From NCBI GenBank assembly GCA_017395885.1, contig JAFQNM010000031.1, positions 1 through 5,506 of the forward strand: a stretch of 5,506 nt of DNA. The letters run 5' to 3'. Of this stretch, positions 4,817 through 5,506 are shown one piece after another. The stretch is from Clostridia bacterium (GTDB lineage: Bacteria; Bacillota; Clostridia; Oscillospirales; CAG-272). Below the pieces are notes generated by a model, which was not told the DNA's origin, ran no database searches, and saw only the letters and a list, made by a program, of their open reading frames with translations. A program made the position numbers and the translations under genes. Within the stretch, counting starts at the first letter, position 1. Every line of letters begins with the position of its first letter.

Positions 4817-5506
4817 CGCCTTCCTTTTTAAAGACTATATGCTTCTGAACGTTGTAGCTGCAGATATAAAGAAGCGCATCAACAAAGGGCTTTACCGTAG
4901 CTTCAAGCACCGTTTGCGGAGATTCGGCGTTGATGCCGCTGCAGAAATCGTGAACTGAGGAAACGTTCATAAGCCCTGTTGCTATAAGGTTAAGGGCAAG
5001 GCTTCCCACAAGGAGGTTGAAGGCCACGAGCAGATAATACTTTATCATCGTGACCAGCACCGAGCCGCCCTGCTTTTTGAATATGAGCCTGTTCAGATAA
5101 TAATTGAGCATTGAGGAAACAAGCCTTGCCCCGCCGTAGGAAACGAGGGTGACCATAAGACCTGTAGCTATGGCGCTCATATAGTAGTTGAGCCCTGAGA
5201 ACATCAGCCAATCGAAGAAATAACAGATCATGGAGCTTCCGAGAAACAGCATGAAGGGCGATGTGAACAGGTGCTTGAAAATGAGAGAATATATCCTCAT
5301 CGAGTCTCTGACGGGCCGGAAATGAGAAGTTTCATTTTCATTGATATAAACGGTTTTTATCTTTGTTTCCCCAAAGGGGATCTTATTTCGCTTCATGTAT
5401 AGAAGCATATTTGTTTCGTACTCGTACCTGTCTCCGCGAACGGCGCACATTCCGTCAAGATACTTTGTGGGTATGGCACGCAGGCCTGTCTGCGTATCGC
5501 GCACAG
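4797..5506 (-). CDS. GT2-GtrA fusion: polyprenyl-phosphate glycosyltransferase with GtrA membrane domain (partial, 5' end missing)
   Basis: The open frame runs off the right edge, so only the last 235 residues are seen; the GTG at 5504 is an internal Val, since the visible part begins in the middle of a conserved GT2 motif. Residues 1-72 are the C-terminal end of a family 2 glycosyltransferase of the dolichyl-phosphate-mannose synthase type: VRDTQTGLRAIP (1-12), GDRYEYETNML (24-34), and SHFRPVRDSMRIY (60-72). Residues about 78-228 are a GtrA domain with four membrane helices at about 84-103, 106-126, 152-178 and 204-220. They include the first-helix Asp (D98 in FFDWLMF), the SSMLNYYLNRLIFKK block (130-144) and the QKHIVFKK end (220-227). 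Such fusions make an undecaprenyl-phosphate sugar and help move it to the outer face. The catalytic DxD region lies outside the window, so activity cannot be confirmed. It is the first visible gene of the operon, and its last 20 nt overlap the glycosidase gene. The operon promoter is not in the window. Confidence 0.9.
   Translation of the reverse strand, partial: VRDTQTGLRAIPTKYLDGMCAVRGDRYEYETNMLLYMKRNKIPFGETKIKTVYINENETSHFRPVRDSMRIYSLIFKHLFTSPFMLFLGSSMICYFFDWLMFSGLNYYMSAIATGLMVTLVSYGGARLVSSMLNYYLNRLIFKKQGGSVLVTMIKYYLLVAFNLLVGSLALNLIATGLMNVSSVHDFCSGINAESPQTVLEATVKPFVDALLYICSYNVQKHIVFKKEGDDNDAK
4822..4826 (-). promoter_or_regulatory. Ribosome binding site of the glycosidase gene, inside the GT2-GtrA gene
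   Basis: AAGGA on the minus strand stands 5 nt before ATG 4816-4814 and within the Lys-Glu codons near the end of the GT2-GtrA frame. The in-frame ATG at 4807 would be 14 nt away, so 4816 is preferred. The two proteins overlap by 20 nt in different frames, ending at TGA 4799-4797. Confidence 0.7.

Noticed and set aside
5502..5504. GTG at the right edge as a start codon for the GT2-GtrA gene
   Set aside because: The residue is the Val of a conserved internal GT2 motif (VRDTQTG), so the gene continues beyond the window.
1..5506. CRISPR array, tRNA, rRNA, insertion sequence, riboswitch or attachment site
   Set aside because: No regularly spaced repeats, cloverleaf, transposase motif or long structured leader was seen. 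The only exact repeat pair noted is the inverted terminator, and the only other repetition is the coding Arg-Pro tract.

Overview
The window looks like chromosomal DNA from an anaerobic Firmicute of the class Clostridia, probably an Oscillospiraceae/Ruminococcaceae- or Lachnospiraceae-type gut bacterium. The support is strong AAGGAG/GGAGG ribosome binding sites, tight gene packing, mid-range GC, and the protein types present (zinc-ribbon membrane protein, GT2-GtrA fusion, phosphodiester glycosidase, YcxB-like protein). This is inference from style and content; no marker gene is present to fix the genus.

Layout. At the left end one plus-strand gene (55-657) encodes a zinc-ribbon, single-pass membrane protein with a DUF1307/YehR-like outer domain; an extended -10 promoter lies just upstream at the window edge. 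Everything from 735 to the right end is on the minus strand and forms one compact operon of five genes. In transcription order (right to left) these are: the 3' part of a GT2-GtrA polyprenyl-sugar transferase/flippase fusion (cut by the window edge), a membrane-anchored phosphodiester glycosidase (NAGPA domain) with a long Arg/Pro-rich cytoplasmic tail, a membrane-anchored protein resembling TcaA/YvbJ-type extracellular modules, a PAP2 lipid phosphatase, and a YcxB-like membrane protein. Junctions are a 20-nt overlap, then gaps of 9, 21 and 2 nt, with several ribosome binding sites lying inside the preceding gene or over its stop codon, so translational coupling is likely. No stretch over 300 bases lacks a gene.

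The plus-strand gene and the operon converge at 657-735. Each ends in an intrinsic terminator, and the two are exactly the same 28-nt sequence (657-684 and 711-738) in opposite orientation, 26 nt apart.

How the genes may work together (inference): the GT2 half would load a sugar onto undecaprenyl phosphate, the GtrA half would help carry the lipid-linked sugar across the membrane, the glycosidase would act outside on a sugar-phosphodiester bond, and the PAP2 enzyme would dephosphorylate polyprenyl pyrophosphate for reuse. The operon thus reads as a cell-surface glycan decoration or remodelling module with two accessory membrane proteins of unknown function. The most distinctive features are the inverted identical terminators, the Arg-rich, almost Lys-free cytoplasmic tail of the glycosidase, and a Tyr/Asp-rich insert next to its active-site motif.
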